Shown piece by piece: positions 6,120 to 6,357 of a stretch of 6,357 bases of DNA (position 1 is the stretch's first letter; each line of letters opens with the position of its first letter). The DNA is taken from the NCBI GenBank assembly GCA_021789565.1, contig JAJYJL010000510.1:1-6357 (forward strand). Reading direction: 5' to 3'. The notes below the pieces were generated by a model. It made no database searches. It saw only the letters and a list, made by a program, of their open reading frames with translations, and was not told the DNA's origin. Origin of the DNA: Acidobacteriota bacterium. GTDB lineage: Bacteria > Acidobacteriota > Terriglobia > UBA7540. Made by a program: the position numbers and the translations under genes.

Positions 6120-6357
6120 TTATACCTCAAGCACGACCGGCAGAACCATCGGCCGTTTACCGGTTTCCTGATCAAAGTGGCGCCGCAGAGCGGTGCGAAT
6201 CTTCTCCTTGATGACGCCCCAGTCGGCAATCTCCTCGGTGTTTGAGACTTCAATGGTCTTGAAGATCACCTGGCGGGCGCTTTCCAAGAGGTCTCTCGCC
6301 TCATCCATGGGAACAAAGCCGCGCGAAACGATTTCCGGAGGCACCTCAAGCTGCCCG
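6120..6357 (-). CDS. rnj: Ribonuclease J, C-terminal fragment (gene continues beyond window)
   Basis: The last 78 complete codons of a minus-strand gene that enters from the right edge and stops at TAA 6122-6120. The tail reads GQLEVPPEIVSRGFV, then a helical stretch, and ends in KRPMVLPVVLEV. This matches the C-terminal domain of RNase J, whose members typically contain SRGFV, a DW..LKEKIR-type helix (here DWGVIKEKIRTALRRHF) and the terminal RPM-hydrophobic-P signature. RNase J is a metallo-beta-lactamase-fold enzyme with endonuclease and 5'-to-3' exonuclease activity in RNA maturation and decay; the C-terminal domain supports multimer formation. The catalytic metal-binding and beta-CASP parts lie outside the window, so activity cannot be judged. 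ftsK follows on the same strand after 233 bases. Confidence 0.88.
   Translation of the reverse strand, partial: GQLEVPPEIVSRGFVPMDEARDLLESARQVIFKTIEVSNTEEIADWGVIKEKIRTALRRHFDQETGKRPMVLPVVLEV

Overview
The window looks like ordinary chromosome from a Gram-negative-type bacterium with high-50s percent G+C (estimated by eye). I think Acidobacteriota most likely, because RNase J followed on the same strand by a four-helix FtsK is, as I recall, a common order there, and the FtsK membrane domain resembles theirs. This placement is inference; no rRNA or other marker is present.

Layout: three conserved housekeeping genes lie on the minus strand and one accessory gene on the plus strand. Bases 1-1159 (minus) hold the N-terminal 386 residues of the signal recognition particle GTPase Ffh; its C-terminal RNA-binding end runs off the left edge. 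A 290-bp gap (1160-1449) carries a good sigma70-type promoter for ffh, an AT-rich island with inverted repeats, and a 21-codon leader ORF. Bases 1450-3366 (plus) encode a complete P1B-type metal-transporting ATPase of the unusual TPC class. A 141-bp convergent gap follows. Bases 3508-5886 (minus) encode a complete FtsK/SpoIIIE DNA translocase. A 233-bp gap with two hairpins and a possible promoter precedes it. Bases 6120-6357 (minus) are the last 78 codons of ribonuclease J.

Functionally, Ffh delivers nascent membrane proteins to the translocon, FtsK pumps DNA at the septum, and RNase J processes and degrades RNA. They share no pathway and need not form an operon. The metal ATPase is the one accessory element: it stands alone, opposite to its neighbours, without a visible metal sensor or chaperone gene. 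I see no rRNA, tRNA, CRISPR array, insertion sequence or prophage. The less ordinary points are the TPC-class ATPase without extra metal-binding domains, its leader ORF ending in an in-frame stop just before the GTG start, and the inverted repeats in the divergent ffh/ATPase control region. I found no convincing evidence of a wholly new multi-gene system.
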